A stretch of DNA of 28,665 bases from DASQWC01 sp035640475 (GTDB taxonomy: Bacteria; Actinomycetota; JAICYB01), in NCBI GenBank assembly GCA_035640475.1, contig DASQWC010000044.1:1-28665 (forward strand), written 5' to 3'. Position numbers and translations under genes: made by a program. The notes under the pieces were generated by a model. It was not told the origin of the DNA, made no database searches, and saw only the letters and a program-made list of their open reading frames with translations. Below are positions 14,959-22,343 of the stretch, in pieces. Position 1 is the first letter of the stretch. Each line of letters begins with the position of its first letter.

Positions 14959-15748
14959 CGGTCGCCGCAACCTCCGACAGCGTCGCGAGCGGCACGAACC
15001 CCTTCAGCTCGTAGGCGAGTCCGTCCTGCCACCAGCGAAGCTCGCCCGGCCACGGCCACGTCTGGGGGCCGAGCGCCCGGCCCGGATCGCGTCCGATCGC
15101 GTGGCGCCCGGGCTCGCGCAGGCGCCGGTATGGCGGCGAGTTGGCGTTCGCGAACTCTTCGACGTCCGGCGCCTTGTCCTCGGACCACGCTCCGAAGGAG
15201 AGGCCTCCCTGCTCGAAGATCAACATCTCGTGCAGCGGGTCGGGCGTCGGTCCGCAGGTCAGGAAGACCAGCGCTTCGTCCTCCCAGCACACGGCGATCG
15301 TCGGTTGCCACGGCGGCAGGCCCGGCAAGCGGATCCCAAAGCGCTCCGCGGCGACCGACGGGTCGACGATCTGATCCGCCGCATATTCGTCCTTCGGCGT
15401 CGACGCGATCGGGCGGCGGACGCCTTCCGGCCACCAGTACGTGCCGAGGACGTCGCCGTCGTCGTTCACGTACAGCCACACCTCGTTGGCGATGACGGCC
15501 GTCCGGCTGTGCAGCTCTTCGGGAAACGGGACGCCGCCCGGGTACACCGTTGCGCCCGAACGAAGGAAGCGGCCGCCGACCTCGATCCGCCACAGCGACT
15601 CGGTCAGGAGCGGCCGCCGCCCCGTGTGGCGTTCGACCTCGCCCGGAGTGACCGGCCTGGTCGCGAGCACAGCCTTCGGTCCCCTGGGAACGAGCCCGCC
15701 GCCGCCGGACCAATAGTCGGCGATCAGCTGGGCGTCAACGTCGTCCAC
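14948..15748 (-). CDS. Protein of unknown function, tryptophan-rich and soluble
   Basis: A 266-aa protein I do not recognise. It has no signal peptide or membrane span, is acidic, and is rich in aromatic residues (YWWPEGVRRP, WPWPGELRWWQDGLAYELKG near the C-terminus). Strands such as EVWLYVNDDGDVLGTYWW and PTIAVCWEDEALVFLTCG suggest an alpha/beta or beta-sandwich fold. The GTG start follows a TAAGCT box by 6 bp and lacks a Shine-Dalgarno, matching the leaderless pattern of its neighbours. It is a monocistronic, convergent neighbour of the LOG-like gene. Coding use looks normal for the window, so it is likely real. Confidence 0.75.
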   Translation of the reverse strand: MDDVDAQLIADYWSGGGGLVPRGPKAVLATRPVTPGEVERHTGRRPLLTESLWRIEVGGRFLRSGATVYPGGVPFPEELHSRTAVIANEVWLYVNDDGDVLGTYWWPEGVRRPIASTPKDEYAADQIVDPSVAAERFGIRLPGLPPWQPTIAVCWEDEALVFLTCGPTPDPLHEMLIFEQGGLSFGAWSEDKAPDVEEFANANSPPYRRLREPGRHAIGRDPGRALGPQTWPWPGELRWWQDGLAYELKGFVPLATLSEVAATVSS

Positions 15749-15754
15749 GAACGG

Positions 15755-15760
15755 AGCTTA
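15755..15760 (-). promoter_or_regulatory. Leaderless-type -10 box
   Basis: TAAGCT on the minus strand lies exactly 6 bp upstream of the GTG at 15748. No Shine-Dalgarno is visible. Same geometry as the gmd and helicase starts. Confidence 0.55.
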
Positions 15761-15779
15761 CGCCCCGTGGTGAGTGGTC

Positions 15780-16952
15780 TTAGTAGGGCATGCGGCCCAG
15801 CGCGAGGGCCGATGAGACGAGGAAAGCACCGACGGCCACCGGGAGCACCGGGCCGCGCGGGTCGCCTGCGCCCGGCTCCCCGGCGTCGGGCAAGTTCTCG
15901 CCGCCTTCGGGCACGTCGTACGGAAGGAACGCGGAGAACGGCGCGTCCGGAACGGGCGGCGTACGGCTCCTCACGCTCGGCAGCGTGAGGTTCGGCAAAC
16001 GCGAGACGACGCGCGCTCGCGGCTGGACGCGACCGGTCGAGCCCGGCTTGGTCTGCTCGTCGACGGCGCGGTCGTTGACCTCCGCAGCCTTCGAGATCGG
16101 CGACGGCGGTCCGCTGATCTGCCCCTGCGGCGACACGACGCTGCGACGCGTGACGATCACCGTGTACCAGTACACGCCGTCGTCACCGACCGTGTCGCGC
16201 TCGGCGGTCTCGGGACCGTTTGCAACCTCTTTGAACGAGCTGAACGGCGGCGGCGCATCGGCCTTCTTGGTCGTCGCGCGGTACAGCGTGTACGCGGTCA
16301 CGTCCGGCTCCGAGGCTTTGTCCCACTCGACCGAGATGGTGTCCGCCGTCTTGGCGACTATGCGAGGCGCCGCGAGGGCCTTCGGTGGGTTGTCGACGCG
16401 CATGTCGCGCCGCTGCGAGGTCAGGATGTGCGAGTCACGGCCGTCCGGACGCACACCCCACGCGATTGCGACGACGCGCAGCTTGTACGCGCCGTTGTGT
16501 TTGGTGAGATTCACCGAGTCCCACGAGAACGTGAAGATCTCCGACGGCGGCGACTGACTCTTGTCGGGGTAGGACTTCGTGAGCACCGGCTGCGCCTGGC
16601 CGTCGGCGTTCGCGTTGGCGTGCGGGTACTTGCTCGGGTCCTGGGAGTCGATGAAGAGATCGACCTGCCGCAGCGGGCGGTCGGTGTCGGCCCTGACCTC
16701 GAAGCGAATCGTTTGGGTTCCCACGATTCGAGAGCCCTCAGATGGGGTGCAATTCTGCGGCGTCGAGGAGCTCGACGGCGTCGCCGAGGGCGAGCTCGTG
16801 GGCTGCGCGGACGACGTCGGCGTCGGCTGCGGGCCGCTGCAGGGCGTCCAGACGATCTGCACGTGATCGGCGCGCGCTGCGGGTCCGGCAAAGGCGACGG
16901 CCGCCAGAACACCGACGGCCGCAAGTACTCGGAGGGATCGCTGAAGGTTCAT
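15780..16952 (-). CDS. Secreted fibronectin type III protein with LPDAG-plus-membrane C-terminus
   Basis: A 390-aa exported protein. A Sec signal peptide spans residues 1-28 (cleavage after PAARA). A Ser/Thr/Pro-rich linker (about 40-70) follows, then two beta-sandwich regions: about 75-180 (RFEVRADTDRPLRQVDLFID, YKLRVVAIAWG) and a clear Fn3 domain at about 190-300 (ISVEWDKASEPDVTAYTLYR, YWYTVIVTRR). The C-terminus has LPDAG at 354-358, then a hydrophobic segment (about 369-386) and a short GRMPY end, resembling a sortase sorting signal. The gene lies 16 bp downstream of the DUF5667 gene and two genes downstream of a sortase. Wall anchoring and an adhesive or structural role are inference. 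The ATG start has only a weak GAGAG upstream. Confidence 0.85.
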   Translation of the reverse strand: MNLQRSLRVLAAVGVLAAVAFAGPAARADHVQIVWTPCSGPQPTPTSSAQPTSSPSATPSSSSTPQNCTPSEGSRIVGTQTIRFEVRADTDRPLRQVDLFIDSQDPSKYPHANANADGQAQPVLTKSYPDKSQSPPSEIFTFSWDSVNLTKHNGAYKLRVVAIAWGVRPDGRDSHILTSQRRDMRVDNPPKALAAPRIVAKTADTISVEWDKASEPDVTAYTLYRATTKKADAPPPFSSFKEVANGPETAERDTVGDDGVYWYTVIVTRRSVVSPQGQISGPPSPISKAAEVNDRAVDEQTKPGSTGRVQPRARVVSRLPNLTLPSVRSRTPPVPDAPFSAFLPYDVPEGGENLPDAGEPGAGDPRGPVLPVAVGAFLVSSALALGRMPY

Positions 16953-16968
16953 GAGTCGATGCAGTCTC

Positions 16969-18153
16969 TCACGCCCCGGTCGGCTCGCTGGTGGAAGCGG
17001 GCCGCGGGGTGCGCCAGGACCGTTCCGCAGTGCTCCGCTCCCCGCCGGTCCCGCCCTGCTGTCCCGCGGACGGCGTCGGTGACGGATTCCCCGCAGTGGC
17101 CGACGCCGGCTCGGGTGATGGGCTCGGAGTCGGCGTCGGGGACGGCGTGGGCGTTGGTTCCGGACTCACGCACGGCGTCGCGGCGGGATTCTGCGTCGGC
17201 GGGGCCGTCGCCGTCGGCGTTGCCTCGGCCGCCGAAGACGCCGTGCTCGTAGGAGTTGGAGTCGGTGTCGGAGTCGCGCACGGCCCGGGCTGCTCGGACT
17301 CCTCCGACATCATTCGCGCCGCTTTGGCTTGCGCCTCGATCTTGGCGAAGCGAACGACGCTCGTCAGGACCGGCTTCTTGGCCGTCACGGGCAGCTCTTC
17401 CGCAACTTGCGCGGCGAGCTTGCGTCCGCGCTGACTCACGACCACGAGGTCGTTCAGGCCCTGCGTATCCGACGCACGCGGGATCAGGATCTCGGCCGCG
17501 ACCTCGATCTGCTCGCGGGCATCGGCGAGCGTGTCTTCGATGAGCTTCGCGATCTTCGGGTCCTTGATTCCCTGGACGGCGGCTGCGGCAAGCCCGGGAC
17601 CGACCCGGGGCAGTTGCGCGCGCTCGACGAGGCGCTCGACCTCACCGAATCGTGTGCCGGCCAGGCGGATGCGGAGGTGCGCTTCGCGCGGGCCCGAGAC
17701 GACACCGAGCCGTGCCGTCTCCGTCGCGCGCTTCAACGCATAGAGGGCGTCGCCGGGAACGCTGTTCAGAGCGGGGACGAGAAGGCCGGCGAAGATCGCG
17801 ATGGCGGCAGCAGCCGCGGCGAAGCCGAACTGCGGCAGCTGGAAGAAGCTGCGCAAACGGGCGCGGCGCGCGGCGCGGCGTTCTTTCGCTTCGCGCTCCT
17901 CTTGGGTGACGACGTGGGTCCGGCGCAGCCTCGCTTCGAAGTCCGCAGCGAATTGCGGCTCGGGAACGGCGGCCGCGGCGTCGCCCAGTCCGACGGCGAG
18001 CGAGAAGAGGCTCGCGGCCTCGGGGCCGAGCTCGGCCCCCGCTTGGGTCCGGGCGTCGGTGCGCTCGGCTCCCGCGGCAAGCAAGCCGGAATGACGCTCC
18101 AGGGCCTGCTGGAGCGCCTCAGCCTGGTGGCTTTCGGAAGAACGCTCAGTCAT
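16969..18153 (-). CDS. DUF5667 single-pass membrane protein with Pro/Thr-rich tail (candidate anti-sigma)
   Basis: A 394-aa protein if read from the ATG at 18153; an in-frame ATG at 18165 is also possible. Residues 1-105 are cytoplasmic and end in a very basic stretch. A membrane span follows at about 109-129. Then comes NSVPGDALYALKRATETA, the hallmark opening of DUF5667, and a helical extracellular region to about 285. From about residue 291 the chain is Pro/Thr/Ser repeats. The N-terminal PEPQFAADFEARLRR pattern recurs in membrane proteins encoded near ECF sigma factors, so an anti-sigma role for the ECF gene two positions upstream is plausible but unproven. The tail is long enough to span a wall. 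It lies between the sortase and Fn3 genes. Confidence 0.83.
   Translation of the reverse strand: MTERSSESHQAEALQQALERHSGLLAAGAERTDARTQAGAELGPEAASLFSLAVGLGDAAAAVPEPQFAADFEARLRRTHVVTQEEREAKERRAARRARLRSFFQLPQFGFAAAAAAIAIFAGLLVPALNSVPGDALYALKRATETARLGVVSGPREAHLRIRLAGTRFGEVERLVERAQLPRVGPGLAAAAVQGIKDPKIAKLIEDTLADAREQIEVAAEILIPRASDTQGLNDLVVVSQRGRKLAAQVAEELPVTAKKPVLTSVVRFAKIEAQAKAARMMSEESEQPGPCATPTPTPTPTSTASSAAEATPTATAPPTQNPAATPCVSPEPTPTPSPTPTPSPSPEPASATAGNPSPTPSAGQQGGTGGERSTAERSWRTPRPASTSEPTGA
17101..17283 (-). repeat. Degenerate Thr-Pro/Ser-Pro coding repeat
   Basis: Short tandem units (ACNCCN and related hexamers on the minus strand) encode PTPTPTPT, PEPTPTPSPTPTPSPSPEP and similar. This is low-complexity coding sequence for an extended extracellular stalk and is prone to length change. 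Confidence 0.8.
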
Positions 18154-18165
18154 CGGGCTACCCAT

Positions 18166-18288
18166 CCATGAAGTGAACGAGCCTCAGGGGGCCGAAGTAA
18201 CGGCTGGATTTGCATTTTCGCAGGTCAGAGCGGTCTAAGCCAGCATCCACCCACTGGAAACCTGCGCTCGATGACGCCGGACGGCCGG
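18166..18288 (-). other. Intergenic region with inverted repeats
   Basis: A gap of 123 bp between the sortase and DUF5667 genes, the largest inside this minus-strand block. A 7-bp inverted repeat CGCAGGT (18219-18225) / ACCTGCG (18260-18266) encloses a CCAG (18240-18243) / CTGG (18254-18257) pair. A GC-rich GCCGG/CCGGC hairpin follows the sortase stop directly but has no T-run. I recognise no riboswitch class or clear promoter. It may be an attenuator, processing site or regulatory leader. Confidence 0.4.
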
Positions 18289-19173
18289 CTAGGCCGCTTT
18301 GTGCGTGATCGAGCGATCCGTGTCGATGAGCTTGGCTCGCACGATGATCCGCTGGCGCGCACTGCCCTTTGGATGACAGGACGTCAGCGTCACGTAGGAG
18401 CCCTTGGTCTTCGCGGTCACCGACCAGTCGAACGGGTGCGTGATGAAGGCCGCCGGATACGTCGACTTGTAGGCCTTCGGCGGCTTCATGACGACGTAGG
18501 TGAAGCGGCCGATCGGCGTCGTCAGGATGACTTTGTCGCCGGGCTTGAGCCCGTCGATGCGGTTGAAGGGACGCCCGTAGGTCGTGCGGTGACCGGCAAT
18601 CGCCACGTTGCCCGCCTGGCCCGGCAGCGGCGTCGAACGGTAGTGACCGGCTCCGGCCTTGAGCGCCGATGGCGTCGTGCCCTCGACGACGATGGTGTTC
18701 ACGCCGATCTTCGGGATCTGGATGCGAGTAAGCGGGTCGCCCTCCCCGCGGCAGTACTCGCCGCCGCAGGCCAGGAATTCCTTCTCCAGACGATCCTGGA
18801 TCTTGTTCGTTTGCAGGTCGGAGAGGAAGTTCGACCATTCGATGAGCTTCTCGACCGGGGTCCGGTAGAAGAACGGGTACTTGTCGCCGGCCCACGGGTA
18901 GGCGGCCATGCCGATCCCGAGGATCGCGATGATCGCGAGGGCCGAAGAGATCGAGCGGCGAATCGGGCTCGGCTTGCCGGTACGCGGCGGCCAGACGATG
19001 TAGGCGATCGTCCCGATGCCTGGTGTGCGGTACAGGCGCTGCCGCCACTCTGGAACTTGCCTGGTGGTTCTCGGAGCCGTTGTGGTGCGGGAAGACGAGC
19101 GAGCCCGCGTCCGCGTCTCGCCGCGCAGTTCGTCGGTGATCCGGGACCGCCGCCTGGGTCGTTCGTCGCTCAT
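18289..19173 (-). CDS. Class E sortase
   Basis: A 294-aa transpeptidase that joins sorting-signal proteins to the cell wall. A long basic cytoplasmic N-terminus is followed by one membrane span (about 74-92). The catalytic histidine is H195 in AIAGHRTTYGRPF, the nucleophile C266 in TSCHPKGSA, and the supporting arginine is likely R275 in QRIIVRA. IPKIGVNTIVVEG near 152 and GAGHYRSTPLPG near 174 fit class E enzymes. A CGGEYC pair (C136, C141) may form a disulfide and looks like an insertion. I chose 19173 over the longer frame because CGGAGG ends 7 bp upstream. The candidate substrate is the Fn3 protein two genes downstream. Confidence 0.93.
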   Translation of the reverse strand: MSDERPRRRSRITDELRGETRTRARSSSRTTTAPRTTRQVPEWRQRLYRTPGIGTIAYIVWPPRTGKPSPIRRSISSALAIIAILGIGMAAYPWAGDKYPFFYRTPVEKLIEWSNFLSDLQTNKIQDRLEKEFLACGGEYCRGEGDPLTRIQIPKIGVNTIVVEGTTPSALKAGAGHYRSTPLPGQAGNVAIAGHRTTYGRPFNRIDGLKPGDKVILTTPIGRFTYVVMKPPKAYKSTYPAAFITHPFDWSVTAKTKGSYVTLTSCHPKGSARQRIIVRAKLIDTDRSITHKAA

Positions 19174-19230
19174 CAGCCAACCTCCGCTTGTACGTCTTGC
19201 CCGCCGCAGAAGCGGACCCACTGTACTGAC

Positions 19231-19256
19231 AACGACTGATACCCGCCCACGGTTCT
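19231..19256 (-). promoter_or_regulatory. Candidate ECF-type promoter upstream of sortase
   Basis: On the minus strand AGAACC (19251-19256) and CGTT (19231-19234) are separated by 16 bp, close to the GGAAC-N16-CGTT pattern recognised by many ECF sigma factors. The first base of the -35 differs. Transcription would start near 19224 and give about a 50-nt leader carrying the sortase ribosome site. The ECF gene itself ends just upstream at 19276, suggesting autoregulated downstream expression. Confidence 0.42.
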
Positions 19257-19275
19257 GGCCATCCCAGAAAACTCG

Positions 19276-19866
19276 TCATTCCGCGGCCCCGTCGGCGCCT
19301 TCGAGCTGCAGAATGCGCGCCAGCGCCCGCAGCGCGCGGAACTGGAGCGCCTTGACAGCGCCCTCCGTGCGGCCGGTCGCACCCGCCACCTCCGCGATCT
19401 GCAGCCCCTGGAAGAAGCGCATCATCACGATTTCCTGCTGCTCGTCGGTCAATCGAGACAGGGCCTTGCGCAGGTCGGCGCCTTCGACGCTGGCCAGGGC
19501 TTCGGTCTCCGGGTTTCCGGTGGCCACCGTCACAGGGATGTCGTCGACGACGACCTCCCAGCGGACACGCCCGGACTTCACGTGGTCGAGGAACCGGTTC
19601 CTCGCGATGCGGATCATCCACGCGAGGAAGTCGCTCGAACCTCCTTGGAACGAGCTCTGGATCGCTCGCATGGCACGGACGTAAGAGTCCTGGGCCAAAT
19701 CTTCGGCGAGCGACGCGTCGCCGCAGCGTCCGTACAGGTAGCGGTAGACCGATGGCATGGTGATGCGGAACAGCGACGCGAACGCATCGCTGTCGCCGCC
19801 GATCGCCAATTCGACGAGGGCGTCGGCTTCCGGCGAGGGAACTTCGATCTGTTGCCCCCGGGGCAT
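19276..19866 (-). CDS. ECF-type RNA polymerase sigma factor
   Basis: A 196-aa sigma-70 family protein. Region 2 covers about residues 18-90 (LFRITMPSVYRYLYGRCGD, LAEDLAQDSYVRAM, DFLAWMIRIARNRFLDHVKS). Region 4 covers about 130-185 (LSRLTDEQQEIVMMRFFQGL, IAEVAGATGRTEGAVKALQF, RALRAL). There is no region 3, as in ECF factors. I prefer the ATG at 19866 because GATAAT lies 6 bp upstream (leaderless pattern) and the length fits; an upstream in-frame ATG at 19938 with a GGAG site 9 bp before it would add 24 residues. Downstream in the same direction lie the sortase, DUF5667 and Fn3 genes, and an HtrA protease is divergent, an arrangement recalling SigE-HtrA of mycobacteria. Confidence 0.92.
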   Translation of the reverse strand: MPRGQQIEVPSPEADALVELAIGGDSDAFASLFRITMPSVYRYLYGRCGDASLAEDLAQDSYVRAMRAIQSSFQGGSSDFLAWMIRIARNRFLDHVKSGRVRWEVVVDDIPVTVATGNPETEALASVEGADLRKALSRLTDEQQEIVMMRFFQGLQIAEVAGATGRTEGAVKALQFRALRALARILQLEGADGAAE

Positions 19867-19872
19867 CGGTTG

Positions 19873-19878
19873 ATTATC
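19873..19878 (-). promoter_or_regulatory. Candidate leaderless -10 box of the sigma factor gene
   Basis: GATAAT (preceded by T) on the minus strand sits 6 bp before the ATG at 19866, the same spacing as at gmd, the helicase and the 14948-15748 gene. If used it fixes the shorter start. An alternative TAGCTT at 19957-19962 would serve the longer start at 19938. Confidence 0.45.
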
Positions 19879-19971
19879 AGGCTTCTGTAGGGTTCGAGCC
19901 GTCACCTCGAGAGGAAAGACGTTGTACGGTCTCGACATGTTCGCAGGCTCCAGGGAAAGCTAGGGGCGCAG

Positions 19972-21204
19972 ATGAGCCCCGCCGATCGCGACGACTCCAC
20001 CCCAGTCGTTCCCCGGCGCCGATCCGTTCGTGTGCCGACGGCCGAGCCGGCCGGCGCCCAATGGGATCCACGCACCGGTTCGTGGGCGGAGCCCGTCGCC
20101 GCACCCGAGCCGGCAAAGCGCGAGCGGCCCGGCCTTCGCGCCGGCATCATCGGCGGCATCGCAGGAGCGGTTGTCGCAACGCTGATCGCGGCTCCCATCG
20201 CGCGCATGACGGCCCCGGACAGTCCCGCCGTTGAACGCCGGGTTGCGGGACGGATCCCAACCAGCGAGGAAGGCGCCTCATCGTCGATCGTCGACATCGC
20301 CGCGCGCGCCCGGCCCTGGGTCGTGAACATCGCCGTCGGCATCGACTCCGGTCTCGGCGGGTTCCAGGCCGAGGGGCTCGGCTCCGGCGTCATCCTCCGC
20401 TCGGACGGCCAAATCCTTACCAACGCGCACGTCACGGAGAACGCGTCGGCCGTCGAAGTCACTCTCGCATCCGGGGAGAAGCTGAACGCACGTGTGGTCG
20501 CTTCCGACACGGAAACCGACATCGCCGTCATCAAGGTCGACCGCACCGACCTGCCCACTGCAGTGCTCGGAAGCGTGAAGAACCTTCGTGTCGGCGACGT
20601 CGCCGTGGCCATCGGGTCCCCGCTCGGCTTCGAGCAATCGGTGACGGCCGGCATCATCTCCGCCCTCGGACGCACCGTACAGAGGCCGGGCTCCGGCTCC
20701 CCGCTCGTCGACATGGTGCAGACCGATGCGCCGGTGACGCAGGGCAACTCCGGCGGCGCGCTCGTCGACGGACGCGGTTCGGTCGTCGGCATCAACACCG
20801 CGATCGGAGCGAGTCCCGAGATCGGGGCCGAAGGCATCGCCTTTGCCACCCCGATCGACGTTGCGGCGGCCGTCGCGCGCGAGCTCATCGCGACGGGCCG
20901 GGCGACACACCCGTGGCTCGGCGTCACCGGGGGTGACGTCACTCCGGAGGCTGCGGAGGAGTTCGGCCAGGAGCAGGGCGCGCTGATGATCGAGATCGTC
21001 CCGAACTCTCCGGCCGACCGCGCCGGCATGAGACCGAACGACGTCGTCGTGTCGTTCGACGGCGAGGCGATCGACAGCATGGACGACCTCGTCGTCGCGA
21101 TCCGCCAGCATCGCGTGGGTGAGCGGGTGAGCATCACGCTCGTTCGCGGGGGGCAGCGAGTGACGATCCGTGCGACGCTCGGCGACAAGCCGGACAACTC
21201 CTAG
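19972..21204 (+). CDS. HtrA/DegP-like membrane serine protease with PDZ domain
   Basis: A 410-aa protein with a Pro/Arg-rich cytoplasmic N-terminus, one membrane span (about 57-77), a trypsin-like domain and one C-terminal PDZ domain (about 310-400). The catalytic triad is visible: H153 in TNAHV, D183 in ETDIAVIKVD and S250 in TQGNSGGAL. Such proteases degrade or cut misfolded envelope proteins and, in SigE-type systems, can act on anti-sigma factors. AGGGG lies about 5 bp upstream of the ATG, so translation is likely Shine-Dalgarno dependent; TACGGT at 19925-19930 is a possible -10. It is divergent from the ECF sigma gene and 3 bp upstream of the ABM-domain gene. Confidence 0.95.
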   Translation: MSPADRDDSTPVVPRRRSVRVPTAEPAGAQWDPRTGSWAEPVAAPEPAKRERPGLRAGIIGGIAGAVVATLIAAPIARMTAPDSPAVERRVAGRIPTSEEGASSSIVDIAARARPWVVNIAVGIDSGLGGFQAEGLGSGVILRSDGQILTNAHVTENASAVEVTLASGEKLNARVVASDTETDIAVIKVDRTDLPTAVLGSVKNLRVGDVAVAIGSPLGFEQSVTAGIISALGRTVQRPGSGSPLVDMVQTDAPVTQGNSGGALVDGRGSVVGINTAIGASPEIGAEGIAFATPIDVAAAVARELIATGRATHPWLGVTGGDVTPEAAEEFGQEQGALMIEIVPNSPADRAGMRPNDVVVSFDGEAIDSMDDLVVAIRQHRVGERVSITLVRGGQRVTIRATLGDKPDNS

Positions 21205-21207
21205 CTG

Positions 21208-21492
21208 TTGACTCTCGCCTTCGAGCGATACCCCGTCGACCCGAAGAGCACAGACCGCTTCGTAGCGGCCGTGAACGAGGTCCTCCCGGCGATGCGCTCG
21301 GCGTCCGGAGCGCTGTGGGCGGACGCGATGAAGGCGTTCGACGACGACCCCAGCTATCTGTTGTTGAGCGAGTGGCGCACCGATGCGGATCTCGACGCCT
21401 GGGAGTCGGGAGCTGCAGCGAGATCATTTCGGGACGGCATCGACGTCCACTTGCGCGGCGATCCGACACGCCGCCGCTTTGGCAGCTCCTGA
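21208..21492 (+). CDS. Small antibiotic-biosynthesis-monooxygenase (ABM) domain protein
   Basis: A 94-aa protein with the ferredoxin-like ABM layout: TLAFERYPVDPKSTDRFVAA, a helix ending AMRSASGALWADAMKAF, YLLLSEWRTDADLDAWESG, then a terminal helix and strand. Related proteins act on small hydrophobic or redox substrates, or are orphan stress proteins. The TTG start is 3 bp after the htrA stop with no strong ribosome site, so it depends on re-initiation or coupling. The stop is 2 bp from the convergent TadE-like gene. Specific function is unknown. Confidence 0.7.
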   Translation: MTLAFERYPVDPKSTDRFVAAVNEVLPAMRSASGALWADAMKAFDDDPSYLLLSEWRTDADLDAWESGAAARSFRDGIDVHLRGDPTRRRFGSS

Positions 21493-21494
21493 CG

Positions 21495-21878
21495 CTACGG
21501 CGGCGCAAACACTCGCCGCACGTCGAGCGATGACGTCGCGCTTGCACTCACGCTCGATGGCGCGACGCCGAGCATGCGGATGCGGGTGGGAACCGAGACG
21601 GTGACCGTGGCGCTGTCGTCTCGCAACGCGCAGGCGCACGACTCGAGCCGGGCTCCGTTACTCGTCGCCATTCGTTCCGCAGCCTCCTGGGGAGTTTCGT
21701 CCCTGCTCGCGAACGGCCATTGCGCAACGGCAGCCGCGAGCGCCGCGGCGTCGGCGGCCGACTGCGCTCGCGCGCGCGCGACGAGCACATTCGCGGCGTC
21801 GGCTACCGCCAGGCACAAGAGCGCAGCGAGCGCGAGCAGTGCAAGGACGATCGCGGAGGCGAAGCCGTCCTCGTTCAC
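21495..21878 (-). CDS. TadE-like secreted/pilus-associated protein (Rv3654c type)
   Basis: A 127-aa protein. The N-terminal NEDGFASAIVLALLALAALLCLAV is a hydrophobic helix preceded by a short charged leader and a glycine, as in minor pilins, but the glutamate at +5 is missing. VARARAQSAADAAALAAA follows, the standard motif of TadE/TadG-like and Rv3654c-type proteins. The rest is small and Ala/Ser-rich with two cysteines (CACALRDD). The GTG start overlaps the upstream TadE gene by 4 bp; the longer open frame to 22313 is in the shadow of that gene. It is the last gene of the tad operon. Confidence 0.85.
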   Translation of the reverse strand: MNEDGFASAIVLALLALAALLCLAVADAANVLVARARAQSAADAAALAAAVAQWPFASRDETPQEAAERMATSNGARLESCACALRDDSATVTVSVPTRIRMLGVAPSSVSASATSSLDVRRVFAPP

Positions 21879-22321
21879 GGCCCGGGACCAGCCGAAGGTG
21901 TCGGCACCTCGCGTTCGAGGCGCATCGTCGCCGAGGCGCGTAACGGGAGCTCGAGCGACAGGATGCGCGAAACGATTGGGATACGCAGTCTGTCGATGTA
22001 ACGAAGGTTGATCGTGATCGGCGAGCCACGTTCGCGTTGCTCGGGTTGGACCTCGATTTCGATCTCGTCGGCGTCGAGCGGGCCCGCCGATCTTCGGATT
22101 GCCGCTCGGGCGTCGTCGTCGTTGCCACTCACCGCTGCTGCCCTCGCGCCTTCTCGCGCGGCTTGCACAAGAGCCAGCGCGTCGCGAACGACGAGGCCGA
22201 CTTGGACGATCAAGAGCAGCGCGATGAGCACGACCGGGAGCGTTAGCGCTGCTTCTATCGTTGCTTGTCCGTGATCTGCTGTGGCGCGCTCCCGCGCGCT
22301 GGTTGGGAAGCAATCTCGCAA
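21875..22321 (-). CDS. TadE-like minor pilin
   Basis: A 148-aa TadE-family protein. A short leader ends in HG, followed by QATIEAALTLPVVLIALLL; G|xxxxE is the cleavage pattern of the Flp-type prepilin peptidase, and the hydrophobic helix follows. Residues DALALVQAAREGARAAA and a beta-rich C-terminus complete the TadE pattern. The TTG at 22321 is the nearest in-frame start upstream of the conserved part; no Shine-Dalgarno is evident. Between this start and the pilin gene lie several strong GC hairpins. The stop overlaps the last gene by 4 bp. It probably helps assemble or anchor the Flp fibre. Confidence 0.82.
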   Translation of the reverse strand: MRDCFPTSARERATADHGQATIEAALTLPVVLIALLLIVQVGLVVRDALALVQAAREGARAAAVSGNDDDARAAIRRSAGPLDADEIEIEVQPEQRERGSPITINLRYIDRLRIPIVSRILSLELPLRASATMRLEREVPTPSAGPGP

Positions 22322-22343
22322 CTGTTTGCGCGGGGGGTTCGGG

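Noticed and set aside
17101..17283. CRISPR-like or non-coding tandem repeat
   Set aside because: The short repeats are in phase with the DUF5667 protein and encode a Thr/Pro/Ser stalk.
18166..18288. Known riboswitch (c-di-AMP, c-di-GMP, TPP, cobalamin)
   Set aside because: None of the conserved core strings of these classes could be found by eye on either strand.
18158..19621. 487-aa minus-strand frame covering sortase and part of the sigma gene
   Set aside because: Different phase from both real proteins; its product is a frame-shifted, Arg/Asp/His-rich shadow.
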